64,000 nt of DNA from Tenrec ecaudatus (GCF_050624435.1 NC_134536.1:127496758-127560757), one strand, 5' to 3'. Shown: positions 34,023 through 55,194, counted from the stretch's first letter. Program-made: numbers and translations. The notes: generated from the sequence alone by a model not told the origin.

Positions 34023-34465
34023 ATTAGATCTCTCAGGGGAGAGAAATATCTCCATCCTTGGCTCCTCAAGAGAAAGAATTCACTACGAAGCCTTGTTTGT
34101 GATCCAAGTGAGTTTTATGAGAATCAGAAGTTTTAGGTTTACACAGGCACCCACAAGGCCCCTGGCCCTGTGCAGCCTCCCTGGAAGCTGGTCGGAAAAT
34201 CACGAGGTCAGTTCAGTGCTCCTGCCTTTTCAACTATTCCGCAGGAGGCGCGGTGGATGACCCTGGTCGACCCCATTGGCTGAATTGAATTTACCTGGCC
34301 TAGGTGGGCCGATACAGGTGCAGCGCCCACCCAGGTGTACCTCCCCTTCCTGGCCGGAAACCTGAACCTCTGAGCATACGCAGCCTACCACTCCGTCATG
34401 GACTGGTAACTCTGATCTCTGGGCATACGTAATGGACACCCCACTCCCTACGCTAACTACGTAAC
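34023..34465 (-). mobile_element. LTR-like element inside an AfroSINE
   Basis: The reverse complement carries TCTCATAAAACTCACTTGGA and TGAATTCTTTCTCTTGAGGA, the same promoter/R-like core as 6231-6668. It begins near TGTTACGTAGTTAGCG in that orientation. The insertion splits the SINE between GAGAAAGACACGG and TTGGCTTTCTACTCC. No internal retroviral genes are present, so it is probably a solo LTR. Confidence 0.55.
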
Positions 34466-34499
34466 ATTGGCTTTCTACTCCTGTAAAGAGTGAGTCTCA

Positions 34500-35362
34500 A
34501 ATGGGTGCATAAGCAAATGTGGCGAAGAAAGCTGATGGTGCCCAGCTATCAAAAGAGATAGTGTCTGGGGTCTGAAAGGCTTGAAGTGAAACAAGCGGCC
34601 ATCTAGCTCAGAAGCAACAAAGCCCACATGGAAGAAGCACACCAGCCTGTGTGATCACGAGTTGTCGAAGCGATCAGGTATAAGACATCATCAGAACAAA
34701 AAAATCTCACTATAGTGAATGAAGGGGGAAGTGCAGAGTGGAGGCCCAAGGCCCATTTGTCAGCCACCGGAGATCCCCTTACAGAGGAGTCCAGGGGAGG
34801 AGATGAGTCAGTCAGGGTGCGATGTAGCACCGATGAAGAATACAGCTTTCCTCCAGTTCCTAAATGGTTCCTCCCCTCCCCCACCCAACTACCATGATTC
34901 GAATTCTACCTTGCAAGTTTGGATAGAGCAGAGGATGTACTCTGGTGCAGATAGGAGCTGGAGGTACAGGGAATCCAGGGTGGATGATACCTTCAGGACA
35001 AGGGGTGTGAGGGGCGATACTGGGAGGGTAGAGGGTGAGTGGGCTGGAAAGAGGGAACTGATTACAAGGATCTACATGTGACCTCCTCCCTGGGGGACGG
35101 ACAACAGAGAAGGGGGTGAAGGGAGATGCCGGACAGGGCAAGATATGACAGAATAATAATTTATAAATTATCAAGGGCTCATGAGGGAGGGGGAAGCGGG
35201 GAGGGAGGGGAAAGACTGAGGAGCTGATGTCAGGGGCTTAGGTGGAGAGCAACTGTTTTGAGAATGATGAGGGCAAAGAATCTACAGATGTACTTTACAC
35301 AATTGATGTAAGTATGGATTGTGATAAGAGTTGTATCAGCCCCCAATAAAATGTTTAAAAAC
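34500..35362 (+). mobile_element. L1 3' UTR copy inserted in the same AfroSINE
   Basis: It runs from AATGGGTGCATAAGCAAATG to CCCCCAATAAAATGTTTAAA. Flanking 13-mers (agagtgagtctca at 34487-34499, agagtgcgtttca at 35363-35375) differ at two positions. The antisense strand has open frames at 34603-34884 and 34860-35174 in the register seen in other copies. Confidence 0.85.
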
Positions 35363-35549
35363 AGAGTGCGTTTCAGAAACGCACGGGGCATATCTCCCCT
35401 GACTGACAGGGTCACCGTGAGTCAGAACTGACTCGATGACAGAGAGCTTGGGCTGCAGTTGCTGGTTTGCAGTCTTCTCTTTGATGCTTGACAGGTCCGG
35501 GTGCTCTTTGAGTTCTTCATGTGACTTCCCCAACGCTTCTCAAAAACGT

Positions 35550-35747
35550 CACTGCATCACACCGATTCCAACTCGTGGCAACCCTATAGGGCCGTCCCTG
35601 GAGAACTGCCCCAGTGCGTTTCTGAGACTCACTCTCTACAGGACTAGAAAGCCTCACCTTTCCCCCAAGGAGCAGTTGAGGGTTTTGAACTGCTGACCTT
35701 GTGGTGAGCGGCGTAACTTATAACCCACTACCCCACTGGAACTTACT
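35550..35747 (-). repeat. AfroSINE
   Basis: Reverse complement: CCGATTCCAACTCGTGGCAA, CCCTATAGGGCCGTCCCTGG, GTTTCTGAGACTCACTCTCT, AACTGCTGACCTTGTGGTGA. Near complete. Confidence 0.85.
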
Positions 35748-35765
35748 AGTCGTCCAGCCAGCGAT

Positions 35766-36330
35766 GTGGCTATGCTTAGCTAAGTCTAGGGACGACCCAA
35801 CTTAATTAACTTATATGCAGAAAGAAGCTCACCCAACGAACTAGGGAACATGACCAGGCCTTGACTGAAAGTGGCCGATCAGGTACATGTTATTTAAGAG
35901 AAAGGTGGGAGTCCAGCGCCACCTGTGACTCAGGGTCCCCTAACCATGAGTCACACCCCAATCACTACCTATGCAGGTAATCCAACCCCCAGAACCAATT
36001 CTGTAACCATTCCTAACCTGTCATTATATACTTACTCCAATCATGCTCTTTGCCCTGCTTCTGTAGTCCACCTGGACAGTGATTCTGCAGCCTGCACCGG
36101 TCATGCTCTACTGGCGACTCCTTGGTCCTCTCACGCGCAGACTGAACACCCCGCTGGGATCCAGCAGATGCTGTTGGTCTGTGTACCGTGTGCCAGCAAC
36201 AGTTTCTCTCTTCCGGATGACCGTCTCTGTTCTTGTTCGGTCTGCGTCCTAAGGCTTAATAAAAGGTCATCTTTAGAAGTGGATTTGGGGTCCTTTCTCC
36301 CTAGTACACAGCTCAAGAAAACTTCATAGG
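35766..36330 (+). mobile_element. Second LTR-like element, different family
   Basis: A possible TATA box (TCATTATATACTTAC, about 36020) is followed roughly 220 bases later by GGCTTAATAAAAGGTCATCT (about 36253-36272), the spacing of U3/R signals in an LTR. Exact ends and target duplication are not resolved. No internal genes are seen nearby. Confidence 0.4.
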
Positions 36331-36780
36331 ATTCTCAAAAAAAATTGGAGCCCTCAGCCCTCAGCCTCCACCCCCACCCCCACCCCAGCGGGCCAGAGAG
36401 AAGCTGAATAAGGAAACCGTGTCCCAAGCCAACAGCAGAACCTTGTGTCATTGTTCGGGAGATTAACAGTGCAACCAGCAAAGAATGCTTTCCTCCCGTG
36501 GACGATGGCTGTGACACCTTGCACATCAGATGCGACTCCATCCCTTCAAACAGCCTTCCTTAAGGGAACTGACTGAACCTTCGGGAAGTCCAGTTTCCCT
36601 TCCTCTGCGGATTGACCCGAGGCCCCTCCTCCCCGCCCCATCTCAAAGCAATTCTCAGGACTGCTAAACTGTGCTGCCGTGAAAAAGGAAGCCTGGAACT
36701 TTGAAGCTTAGAGGAACTGGGAATCCCCGTGCAGAGTCTCTAGCTCTGGAGCAATCTCCTCCGTCCATCCTGCACCATTG
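36331..36780. other. No recognised gene
   Basis: A C-rich run (CACCCCCACCCCCACCCCAG) occurs near 36370. Nothing else is supported. Confidence 0.4.
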
Positions 36781-36784
36781 CCTC

Positions 36785-36925
36785 TTTTTTTTTTTCTTTT
36801 AAAAATCATTTTATTGGGGGCTCATACAACTCTTATCACAATTCATCCATGGTGTCAAGCACATTTGTACATTGGTTGCCATCATCATTCTCAAAACATT
36901 GTCTTTCTACTTCAGCCCTTGGTGA
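36785..36925 (-). mobile_element. Short L1 3' UTR fragment
   Basis: TTTTTCTTTTAAAAATCATT then GGGGGCTCATACAACTCTTA and TGGTGTCAAGCACATTTGTA, the reverse L1 3' terminus, truncated at CAGCCCTTGG. Confidence 0.85.
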
Positions 36926-36954
36926 TTTTTATTTATTTATTTATTTTATTCTTA

Positions 36955-37172
36955 CGAATCATTTTATGGGGGGCGCTTACAAATTTTATAACAATCCATC
37001 ATTCAATTGTAGTAAGCACACGTGAACATATGTTGCCAGCTACATTTCCAAAACATTTTCTGTCTGCTTGAGCCCTTGTTATCAGCTCCTCCTTTTCCCC
37101 CTCCTTCCCCCCCCCCATCCCACCCACGTGAATCCTTGATCAATTATATATTATTGTTGTTATTTCTGGTGG
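36955..37172 (-). mobile_element. Second, more diverged L1 3' UTR fragment
   Basis: CGAATCATTTTATGGGGGGC, TGTAGTAAGCACACGTGAAC and GTGAATCCTTGATCAATTAT repeat the same L1 end with more changes. An ATTT-rich run separates it from the preceding fragment. Confidence 0.8.
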
Positions 37173-37327
37173 TTGACTATTTTTAAATCCTGTCCAGCCG
37201 TTTTTCTATGGCACAGAGAGGGTCTTTAAGACACTGGGCTAACTCCACGTCAGCCTGCTTTCGAAATTCTTGCAGGGGGCAGTCTTCCTGTTGCAGTTCT
37301 CAAAACCACTTCCAGCAAGAAGGAAGG

Positions 37328-37817
37328 GCTTTTTTTTTTTTTTAGGGGCTCATCCAACTCTTTTTACAATCTGTACATAAATCATTGGTGTCCAGCACAT
37401 TCGTACATATGTTGCCATCATCATTCTCAAAACACCTGCTTTCTACCTGAGCCCTTGGTATCAGCTCATTTTCCCCTCCCTCCTCACTCCCCCCTCCCCC
37501 TGGACCCTTGATAATTTATAAATAATTATTATTTTATCATATCTTACACCATCCGATGTCTTCCTCACCCAGTTCTCCGCTGTCCATCCTCCAGGCAGGA
37601 GGTTACATGTAGACTTTGTCATCTCTTTTTCCCTCACCCTCCCTCCACCTTCCCGATATCGCCACTCTCACCACTGTTTCTGAGGGGCTCATCTGTCCTG
37701 GATTCCCCATATTTCCAGTACCTATCCATGCCAGTGTACATCTCCCGGTCCAGCCGGTGATGTAAGGTAAAATTGGGAGCATGATAGTGGAGGGGAGGAA
37801 GCATTCAAGAACTAGAG
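37328..37817 (-). mobile_element. L1 3' UTR copy with short direct repeats
   Basis: From the poly(T) at 37330 to GCATTCAAGAACTAGAG the segment is the reverse L1 3' UTR. Flanking gaaggaagg at 37319-37327 and 37818-37826 may be the target duplication, though its simple sequence weakens that. Confidence 0.8.
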
Positions 37818-37826
37818 GAAGGAAGG

Positions 37827-38212
37827 ACATCATTTTACACCTAAGGAAACGGAGGCTGCAGGACAAAGTGACTTAGCTCCAATGGGTTTATAGCTTTTGT
37901 CCCCAGGGGTTAAGGTCAAGCCCCTGGCTAATTCCTGAATTCCAGGTCTGAGGTGCATCACACACCATCAACCTGACATCCCTGCATCTCGTTGCCTCGG
38001 TCAAGGTCCGGAGCATCCTCTGCGTAACTAAGCAACAGGAAGACTCCAGCACCTCTTCCCAAGGACGGGAAGAGCAACGCATGCGCAGGACCAGCTCCAG
38101 GCCTGGGCTGTAAGGGCAGAAACTAGACAGGGCTTCCCAACCCCGGGGGCACCCGGCCTGCACCAATAAATGCTTCCAGGGTCTGGGGTGCCCGTGACCT
38201 GTAAACAGTGGA
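37827..38212. other. No recognised gene; MIR-like fragment at the start
   Basis: CATCATTTTACACCTAAGGA, AACGGAGGCTGCAGGACAAA and GTGACTTAGCTCC resemble a reverse MIR core (37827-37880). Confidence 0.4.
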
Positions 38213-38356
38213 TAAGGGGTCGCCCAATTCATAACAGTAGCAAAATGACAGTGATGAAATAGCAACGAAAATACTTTCATGGTTGGGGGGAGGGGTCACC
38301 ACCACATGAAGAACTGTATGAAAGGGTCACGGCATGAGGGAGGTTGAGAACCACTG
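38213..38356 (+). mobile_element. SPIN (hAT) copy, left end decayed
   Basis: GGGGTCGCCCAATTCATAAC, AGTAGCAAAATGACAGTGAT, TCACGGCATGAGGGAGGTTG and the end GAGAACCACTG are SPIN. The left terminal repeat is not recognisable. Confidence 0.85.
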
Positions 38357-38935
38357 GGCTAGGTGGACGAGGGTGGCGCCGGGCCCAGCAGTGTTCTGTT
38401 CTGCTGCGCAGAGGGAGGCTCTGAGTCAGAACCGAACGGACAGCACCGAACACCAAGCCCAGCAGAGCCCTAGCCCTGCGTTCAGCGTGGCGCTTAAGCT
38501 GACCGCCGGCACCACCAGCACCGGCAGCTGGTACCCTGCTAGAAATTCAGCATGCTGACCCCCCCCCACCCCCAAGCTCAATGAACCCTCTCAGCAATTT
38601 CACAAGACACCCACCCCCAAGAGACGTGCATGCGTGTTACATGGTGAGAGCGCAGCTCTGGGATCCAGATAGGACAGCGCAGCGCACGAATGCATGAAGC
38701 TAGGCACACTGCTTACGGGGTGAACGTTTAACCTAGAGGCCGAAAGAGGAGAAAGAAAAAAAAACACTTTAATGATTGATAAGAGGAAATCCCCAGCGCC
38801 GAGTCTATGTGCTCAGCAAGCCGAAAATTCCCTGACCTCGCCTCCGCCTGTGAGGCGGTGCTCGGGGTTCCTCTTCTCTAAACCCCTGGGAAAATCAAAG
38901 GACTGACTTCTGTGCAAGGTGGAAAGCAGAGGCTC
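38357..38935. other. No recognised gene
   Basis: GC-rich sequence with a C-rich run near 38560. No exon or repeat is identified with confidence. Confidence 0.4.
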
Positions 38936-38949
38936 AAAGAAAGAGGCCG

Positions 38950-39638
38950 CTCGGACCAGGTTTCATGCACCAAAGGCGGGGGGAAAAATCATATTGTCAT
39001 GTATGAGGGGAGCGTGAGATGGGACCCAATGCCCATCTGTAGACAGCTGGACATCCCTTGCAGAGGGGTTGTGGGGAGGAGATGAGTCACTCAGGGTTCA
39101 GTGTAGCAACAATGAAACTCAAAACCTTCCTCTAGTTCTTGAACGCTTCCTCCCCCCCAATTATCATGATCCCAATTCTACCTTGCGGACCTGGTTAGAC
39201 CAGAGGGTGCACAATGGTACAGATGGGATCTGGAAACACAGGGAATCTATGACAGATGAATCCCTCAGGACCAATGGTGAGAGTGGTGACACCGGGAGGG
39301 AAGTGGGTGTAGAAAGGGGGAACCGATCTCAGGGATCTACATATAACCTCCTCTCTGGGAGATGGGCAACAGGAAAGTGGGTGAAGGGAGATACCGGGCA
39401 GTGTAAGATAAGATAAAATAATAATTTATAAGTTATTAAGGGTTCATGAGTGAGGGGAACTGGGAGGGAGGGGGAGGGAAAAAAGGAAAATGAGCTGATT
39501 CCAGGAACCCAAGTGGAAGGCGAATTTTGAGAATGATGAGGGCAACGAATGTATAAGGGTGCTTTACACAATTGATGTATGTATGGATTGTGATAAGAGT
39601 TGTATGAGCCCCAATAAAATGATTTATTTTTTTTTAAA
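38950..39638 (+). mobile_element. L1 3' UTR copy with perfect target duplication
   Basis: Identical 14-mers aaagaaagaggccg at 38936-38949 and 39639-39652 flank a + strand L1 3' UTR that starts within the unit (GACCAGGTTTCATGCACC) and ends GAGCCCCAATAAAATGATTT with an A/T tail. Confidence 0.9.
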
Positions 39639-39734
39639 AAAGAAAGAGGCCGTTTGGAAACGCTAAGAAGCCCAAACCAAGCCTACTGTCAGAAAGGATT
39701 CCCATTCAGGCGATCCCGTGTCTCCGCCTAGAAA

Positions 39735-39910
39735 CTCCGCGGGGTCTCAGGGCGCTCTGCTGGGAACCAAAGGCTGGCGGTGTGAACCCACGGGTGGCTC
39801 AGAGGAGAGACCTGTCGGTCTACCCCCATGAAGATCACAGCCTAGAAAGGCTGTGGGACATTTCTGCACCATCCCTGTGGGTCGCTATCAACAATCTTCT
39901 CGGAGTCAAA
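39735..39910 (+). repeat. Diverged AfroSINE
   Basis: GGGAACCAAAGGCTGGCGGT, GTGAACCCACGGGTGGCTCA, GATCACAGCCTAGAAAGGCT and CCTGTGGGTCGCTATC follow SINE order. Confidence 0.6.
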
Positions 39911-40099
39911 CTTCCTTCTCAGATGATGGGGCAAACCTCAGAAGAACCCGTCAGCTTCCGAATATTACAGAGAGAGTGATTCACCCATGGGAAAGGAAAC
40001 CTATTAGTAACACAGGGAAAATACCTACTTCCAACAGAAAACCATTCACAAAACAAGCATCCAGAAGTCAGGGCTATGGGTGTGTTTGTTTCACCTACC

Positions 40100-40310
40100 T
40101 AGCAAGGTAAGCATTGAGCTCTAACTGCAAGGTCAGCAGTTCAAGGCCACCAGCCGCTCAGATGAAGAACGACGAGGCTCTCCACTCCTGCAGAAGCTTT
40201 TAGCCTCAGATAGCCACAGGGGCAGTTCTGCCCAGTGCGCTAGGGTCACGGTGAGTTGGCATAGCTCCACGGCAGTGAGTTGGGTTTTCTTGGTTTGGTT
40301 TTACAATAAT
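40100..40310 (+). repeat. AfroSINE
   Basis: CTAACTGCAAGGTCAGCAGT, CAAGGCCACCAGCCGCTCAG, CCACAGGGGCAGTTCTGCCC and CGGCAGTGAGTTGGGTTTTC. The 5' end is decayed. Confidence 0.85.
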
Positions 40311-41660
40311 AAGAAAGAAAGAAGAAAATGGAAAGAAAATGATTTATGGCTACACACTAGATTCATGTTAGTCTAAAAACATGACATTCCAAAGCTTTCT
40401 GGGCCCATCTGAGGGAGAAAAAAGTATCAGTACTAGATTCAAAAAAACCTCAGCTAGATTTCTTCGGGAAAACACGTCTCAGTATCTCAGTTTGGGTGAG
40501 AATGCCACATTCTTGTTTTCAGATTTATCAGTCCTACAGAAATCCCCCAGCCCACTTTAGGTTCCAGTTAAAACAGAAAACAAAGAACAGAAAAGGGAAC
40601 CCTGGCAGAGAGCCCTTTCAAAACAGCACCTTTCATTTATGTGGGTGAGGGGAGACACGGAGGATGGGGTATGGGTGCTGTTTAGTGAGCGTTCACCGGC
40701 CTGGTGAAGCTACAGTCCCAGAGAGACTGCACAATCCTCAAAGGACCTCTCTGAAGTCCCCAAATAACTCAACTCACTAGGGAGGACGGCCCAAAAGACG
40801 TGGTGTGGGGATCCGGTGCTCTCTCGGGCCCTGTCCCCTCTGCTTGTGCTATGCGCGGACCTGGCCAGTGAGATCATGGCCATACAGATGGTGAGCGTGC
40901 TCCCATAAAATGTGCCTGGCTCCTGTATTTTACCTTCTCTTCTATCTCTCTTAATCTGTGTGACTTTACTATAATCTTTATAGATATACAATTGCGCTTA
41001 CCGGACCTATGATAGTGTGAGGGGCTGGTTTCCCTCACAACGTGGCTAGCTGGGGTCTTCTTGGTGACTTCCCTGAACTCTGCTGTCCCTGTGAGGCTTT
41101 ATGTAACCTCGGCACATGCTCTGAGAGGGCACCCGGAGCTCTTGAGAACGCCGGCTATACTCACAGGGGCCCGTGTTGGCCTCACCATTCCAGCCATCGC
41201 CAGGGAAAGACAGAAGGGGAAGGTGGAGCAGGTACCCGTCTGACCCGAGAGCAGAGCACCCAAACCCTGGGGCATCAGGAGGCTCCGAGAGAGAGGAGTC
41301 GCTGCCATAATAAGCCGACAGCTTGGCAGTGCCCTGACGACCTGGCTTCTCTCTAATCCCCAGGCAAATTAGAACACCAAAGGTTATTAAGCAATTAAGA
41401 TGGAGCAGATGCTTCTCCGCTTCTGTGACTCTGCTAGACTCCTGCTCCAAGGGCCTGCTGCAGTCCCGAGGGACAAAATGGCCTTCTCCGCTGCCAAGGA
41501 CAAAGGGAAGTGGCACGTGCCTAGGACAGGGACTGTCCAGGATGAGGGACTCAATATATTCTGCATGACTCAGGGATTAAGGGTGAGGCTCTGTCCCTTG
41601 GGACTGAGTTTTTCACCTCAGCCTGACAACAGCGCACGCACACAAACACACACCACAGAG
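40311..41660. other. No recognised gene
   Basis: Overlapping open frames on both strands at 41042-41516 sit in GC-rich sequence and show no domain or exon features. Confidence 0.4.
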
Positions 41661-41667
41661 AAGGGCC

Positions 41668-41689
41668 GGGGGGGGGGGGGGGGGGGGGG
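41668..41689 (+). repeat. G22 homopolymer
   Basis: Twenty-two consecutive G follow AAGGGCC. The length is prone to sequencing error; such a run can form a quadruplex. Confidence 0.9.
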
Positions 41690-41758
41690 AGCTAAATTCA
41701 CACCAGTTCAATGCAATCCAATTTGTAATGTTGCAACTTTAATGAGCATAACCAATAA

Positions 41759-41781
41759 AGATAGATGATAGATAGATAGAT

Positions 41782-41839
<58 letters not shown>

Positions 41840-41840
41840 G
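41759..41840 (+). repeat. (GATA)n microsatellite
   Basis: About 80 bases of GATA tetranucleotide with two phase slips near the start. Lies about 800 bases upstream of AARS2. Confidence 0.95.
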
Positions 41841-42002
41841 ATGCATAACCATGTTTGGTACCATGTAGACATCCAGAAGGCAGGGATTTCGGTTAATCTT
41901 GTTACTAATGTGTCTCAAGGGCCTAAACCAAATATGCCCAGCCCAGACAGCCCGTGAACATGTGCTTAATGCCGAAGGGATGAAGGGTCTCTCTACTACC
42001 CT

Positions 42003-42505
42003 CGAATGAGGGAGCCCTGGCGGAGGGAGTCATGGTTATGCCTTGGACGGCTAATAGCAAGGTCAGCAGTTAGAATAACCGCCCTCTCTGGGCACCCAAA
42101 AGGTCCTGGCTCTACGGGGCTCCAGAGGGTGGTCCCTGTGAGCAGGACAGGTTGGTTTGTCTGGATGTACATTTGTTTGTTTGTGGTCGAGTATGCGCCG
42201 TGGGTTAGGCAATGGGCGGGTGGGAGTCATCAACCTCAAGGTCAGTGTACATACACAAATCCACTAGCCACTCTGAAAGAGAGATAAGGCCGTTTGATCC
42301 CCCCAAGATTTAACCTCAGAAACCCCACATAGGGTTGCTGAGTCTGCATCGGCGCAAAGCAGTAGGTCTTCCTACGCTAGGAAGAACCTTTGTGGCACGG
42401 TGTCAAATCGCTCCAAGGGGAGCTGGTTCGAATGACCCACCGTCCGCTTCGATTCTACTCTATCCTATGAGCGCGAACCACTCCAAGGCACAGGGTTTGG
42501 TTTAG
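42003..42505 (+). repeat. Cluster of AfroSINEs upstream of AARS2
   Basis: Three decayed SINEs in a row: 42003-42160 (GGGAGCCCTGGCGGAGGGAG, AGCAAGGTCAGCAGTTAG), 42215-42372 (AACCTCAAGGTCAGTGTACA, AACCTCAGAAACCCCACA) and 42375-42505 (CCTTTGTGGCACGGTGTCAA, CTACTCTATCCTATGAGCGC). The last ends about 130 bases before the AARS2 start codon. Confidence 0.7.
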
Positions 42506-42638
42506 GCAGAGATTAACTTGAGTCCTCCCACCGGCAGGGGCCGCTGTAGGAAATGCTCGTGCTTCCTCGAAACAGGGGAACGTCACCTTCTACCCCTGCC
42601 CACGCCCTTTGACCCTGAAGTCGCTGCCCGGCGCCAAG

Positions 42639-52836
<10,198 letters not shown>

Positions 52837-53048
52837 GCCAGGCCCGGCCGGGCCCGTGTGAACAGAGAAACAGTGGCTGCTGGGAGTCCTGAGGAGCCTG
52901 CAGAGCTGCCCAGAGGGAGAGCAGAGAGCCAGAGAGAGCCGCCCTGACTGGGCCCACCTGCACCGGGGAGATGGGCACTGAGAAGGCAGACGTGAACCCA
53001 GAGACGCCACTGCTTGGTGGCTATGACTGCTCATTAAAAAGCATTTCA
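52837..53048 (+). other. AARS2: AARS2 3' UTR (predicted)
   Basis: About 210 bases from the stop to the likely cleavage region. It is short and GC-rich. Its end is inferred from the poly(A) signal at 53033. Confidence 0.65.
53033..53038 (+). terminator. AARS2: ATTAAA polyadenylation signal of AARS2
   Basis: ATTAAA is the commonest variant hexamer and lies 197 bases after the stop. Canonical AATAAA hexamers occur only in the A-rich insertion that follows. Confidence 0.75.
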
Positions 53049-53102
53049 AAAAAAAAAAAGTAAAAAAAAATAATAATAAAAAATAAAATAAAAAAAATAA
53101 AA
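53049..53102 (+). mobile_element. Orphan poly(A)-like insertion with 14-bp duplication
   Basis: A 54-base A-rich stretch with scattered T is flanked by identical 14-mers, taaaaagcatttca, at 53035-53048 and 53103-53116. No retroelement body is present. The structure fits retroposition of little more than a poly(A) tail followed by microsatellite-like drift. A tandem duplication with later expansion is the alternative. Confidence 0.65.
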
Positions 53103-53116
53103 TAAAAAGCATTTCA

Positions 53117-54399
53117 CAGGGCGAGGAAGCTGGAAGAGTCTTCTGTTTAACAAAAGCAGACTTCTGCTTCCCAGCAACCTGGCAGGTGTGGCCTGCCTGG
53201 GTACCCCCACCCCTACCCCTCACACTGGGCCAAGAGACCACCCAGGGTCCAAAGTCAGCACCCACAAAGAGCCTGTTTCCCCAACAGCCAGCGGAGCCCC
53301 AGAGCTCTCATGTGGAAATCAGGACGGCAGAGCAGCCCACCTTGCTGTTACTGCGTTTCCTTGACAATGGCTTTTTGTTCCAGAGAAGGCACTGGCGCTT
53401 TGTTGAGAAGCTGGGCAGCAGGTGCCGGTCCTTTGCTGAGACCTGGCAAGGAGCAAGCCAAGACAAATGCCCACCTTTGCGGGGAAGCGGGCAGTGAGCA
53501 AGGGAAGGAGAGGGCTGGGCAGTGACGCGGTCTGTCCGGGAAACAGTAGAAGGGCAATCAGGATGCTGACCGCTCCGCGTAGGACCACATCACAAGGGCC
53601 TGGACACAGCGGAAGGAGGCGGGGACCAGAAGCCAGCACCGGGAAACACTCCAGGCTTACTGGTCAGAGGCTGGTGGGACACCTTGGTCACCCTTCAGGC
53701 CTGGAACTTTTAGAATAATCAGCCATTTAAGATCAAAAGGGCAGCACTGACCCACCGACAAATTTCAGAGATTAAGACAAGAGGATTGGGAACAGGATGT
53801 GGGTTGGTGGAGGTACGTTGAGATTGCAATGGGTAGGTTGAAACCAAAGAACAGCACAGACCACCCGTTTCACAAGCCGGGAGGAGCAAGGGCCTGTGGA
53901 GACCTCGGAGGCTAGGGGTGCACCTTGCGAGCCTCCAGGGGAGCGGGTCTGCACCAGCTGGCAGGGTGGCAGGTGATGGAGTTGGAGGGCCATTCCAAGC
54001 CCGTTCTTGGAGACAAGTTCCCAGCCTGAGAAGCTGCAGGCCAGCTGATGGGCAACTGGAAGCAAGAAGCCTAGGGATGGATGGAGGGAAACCTGCACCT
54101 TCGCAGGGCTGAGCCAGATGATGACAGGCCGCCTCTGCTCCCCGCGAAGACCAGGCTGGGTCCATGAGACTGGCCTGACATCCCGCTCCCACGGCCCCGC
54201 CCCTGAGGAGCCCTGTGCCCAGTGCCTGAGGGCCGCTTGCTGCAGCGCTCCCCTCGGGAGTTGCGGGGCTTCACGCAGGGTCGCGATAACTGATCCAGTG
54301 TGATCACCCACCCACCGCTGGCCCGACCCTCCATCCCCCACTTCTTCCTCCCTCCTTCCTGCCTGGGGCGGGACACCAGCCTTGTTTATGGGGCCCGCA
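53117..54399. other. Downstream flank without recognised gene
   Basis: GC-rich sequence with many overlapping open frames on both strands. I could not match any to TCTE1, which in human starts about 1 kb beyond the AARS2 3' end. Confidence 0.4.
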
Positions 54400-54559
54400 G
54401 AAAGGTGGGAGATGCCACTCCCTCCCCACCTCCTCCCTCCCCCCCTGCGTCCCGGTCCCGCCCCCTGGCAACGCTGGGGCGTCCCTAACGACAGTGGGCG
54501 CTGAGGGGGCCTGCGTGAAGGCGAGCGCTGGGTTCGGGCTCCAGGCTTCCAAGGAGCAG
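54400..54559 (+). promoter_or_regulatory. Possible promoter and noncoding first exon of the next gene
   Basis: A GC-rich block (GTCCCGGTCCCGCCCCCTGG) contains TGGCAACG, half of an RFX X-box. It is followed by a candidate exon ending AAGGAGCAG|gtgagacg (donor GT at 54560). By human synteny the next gene should be TCTE1, a ciliary gene for which RFX control would make sense. This rests on position and motifs only. Confidence 0.3.
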
Positions 54560-55190
54560 GTGAGACGACCTCCTGGACAGGGAGTACTCAGCCCCCCTGC
54601 CAGGACACCCTTTCTAAAGCTCACAGCTCCCTGCGCCCCCAGACACAAAACCCACGTCCTCAGCCCACACCGGCCAGAACCCTGCGGTGGGGAAGGGCCA
54701 GTCTGTACCTCCCAGAGGACCGCCTCCCCTTGGGGTGAGCCCTTCCTCTTCCACACCCCACACCCCTTGCTGGGCCTCAGCCACTCATCTGCAGACTGTC
54801 CTGTGTATCGGCGGCATCGGGAGAGGGACGGAGGGAAAGGAGGGACTTTCGTTATGACTTGGAGAGGGCAGCGACCCTAAACCTAAGGGTTTCAGTCTGA
54901 TGATGGGTTCCTGGCCCCTCCCCTCCCTCTGTCTCTGCTGGTTTCCCCTGGTTACCAGATCACCCAGGCCTGTTCGCAGTAGGAGAACCTGCTGACCTTT
55001 AGAGCTCTACCTTCCCTGCTGGGGTCTGAGCTGAAGTGAAGGCTGTTGGGGGGGGGATCCCTCCAGCCCCTCCAGACAGATCCAATAGAGCAGCAGTGGA
55101 GGGGCCAGGCTGGGGGGAGGGGGGCTGGCCAACACTGAGGGGCCTGAGCTGAGCCTGAGCCCTGAGAAACTTTCCCCCTCTTTATTCCAC
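54560..55190. other. No recognised gene
   Basis: An open frame of 128 codons (54494-54880) has no recognisable domain. Confidence 0.4.
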
Positions 55191-55194
55191 TAAG

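Noticed and set aside
1..42000. Search for SPATS1 or CDC5L exons, expected on this side by human synteny
   Set aside because: No coding segment resembling either was found on the minus or plus strand. They may lie further left, or small exons may have been missed by eye.
42609..42638. Upstream in-frame ATG as AARS2 start
   Set aside because: It would add ten residues before the conserved MAAS start, and the TISU element at 42635-42646 marks the downstream ATG.
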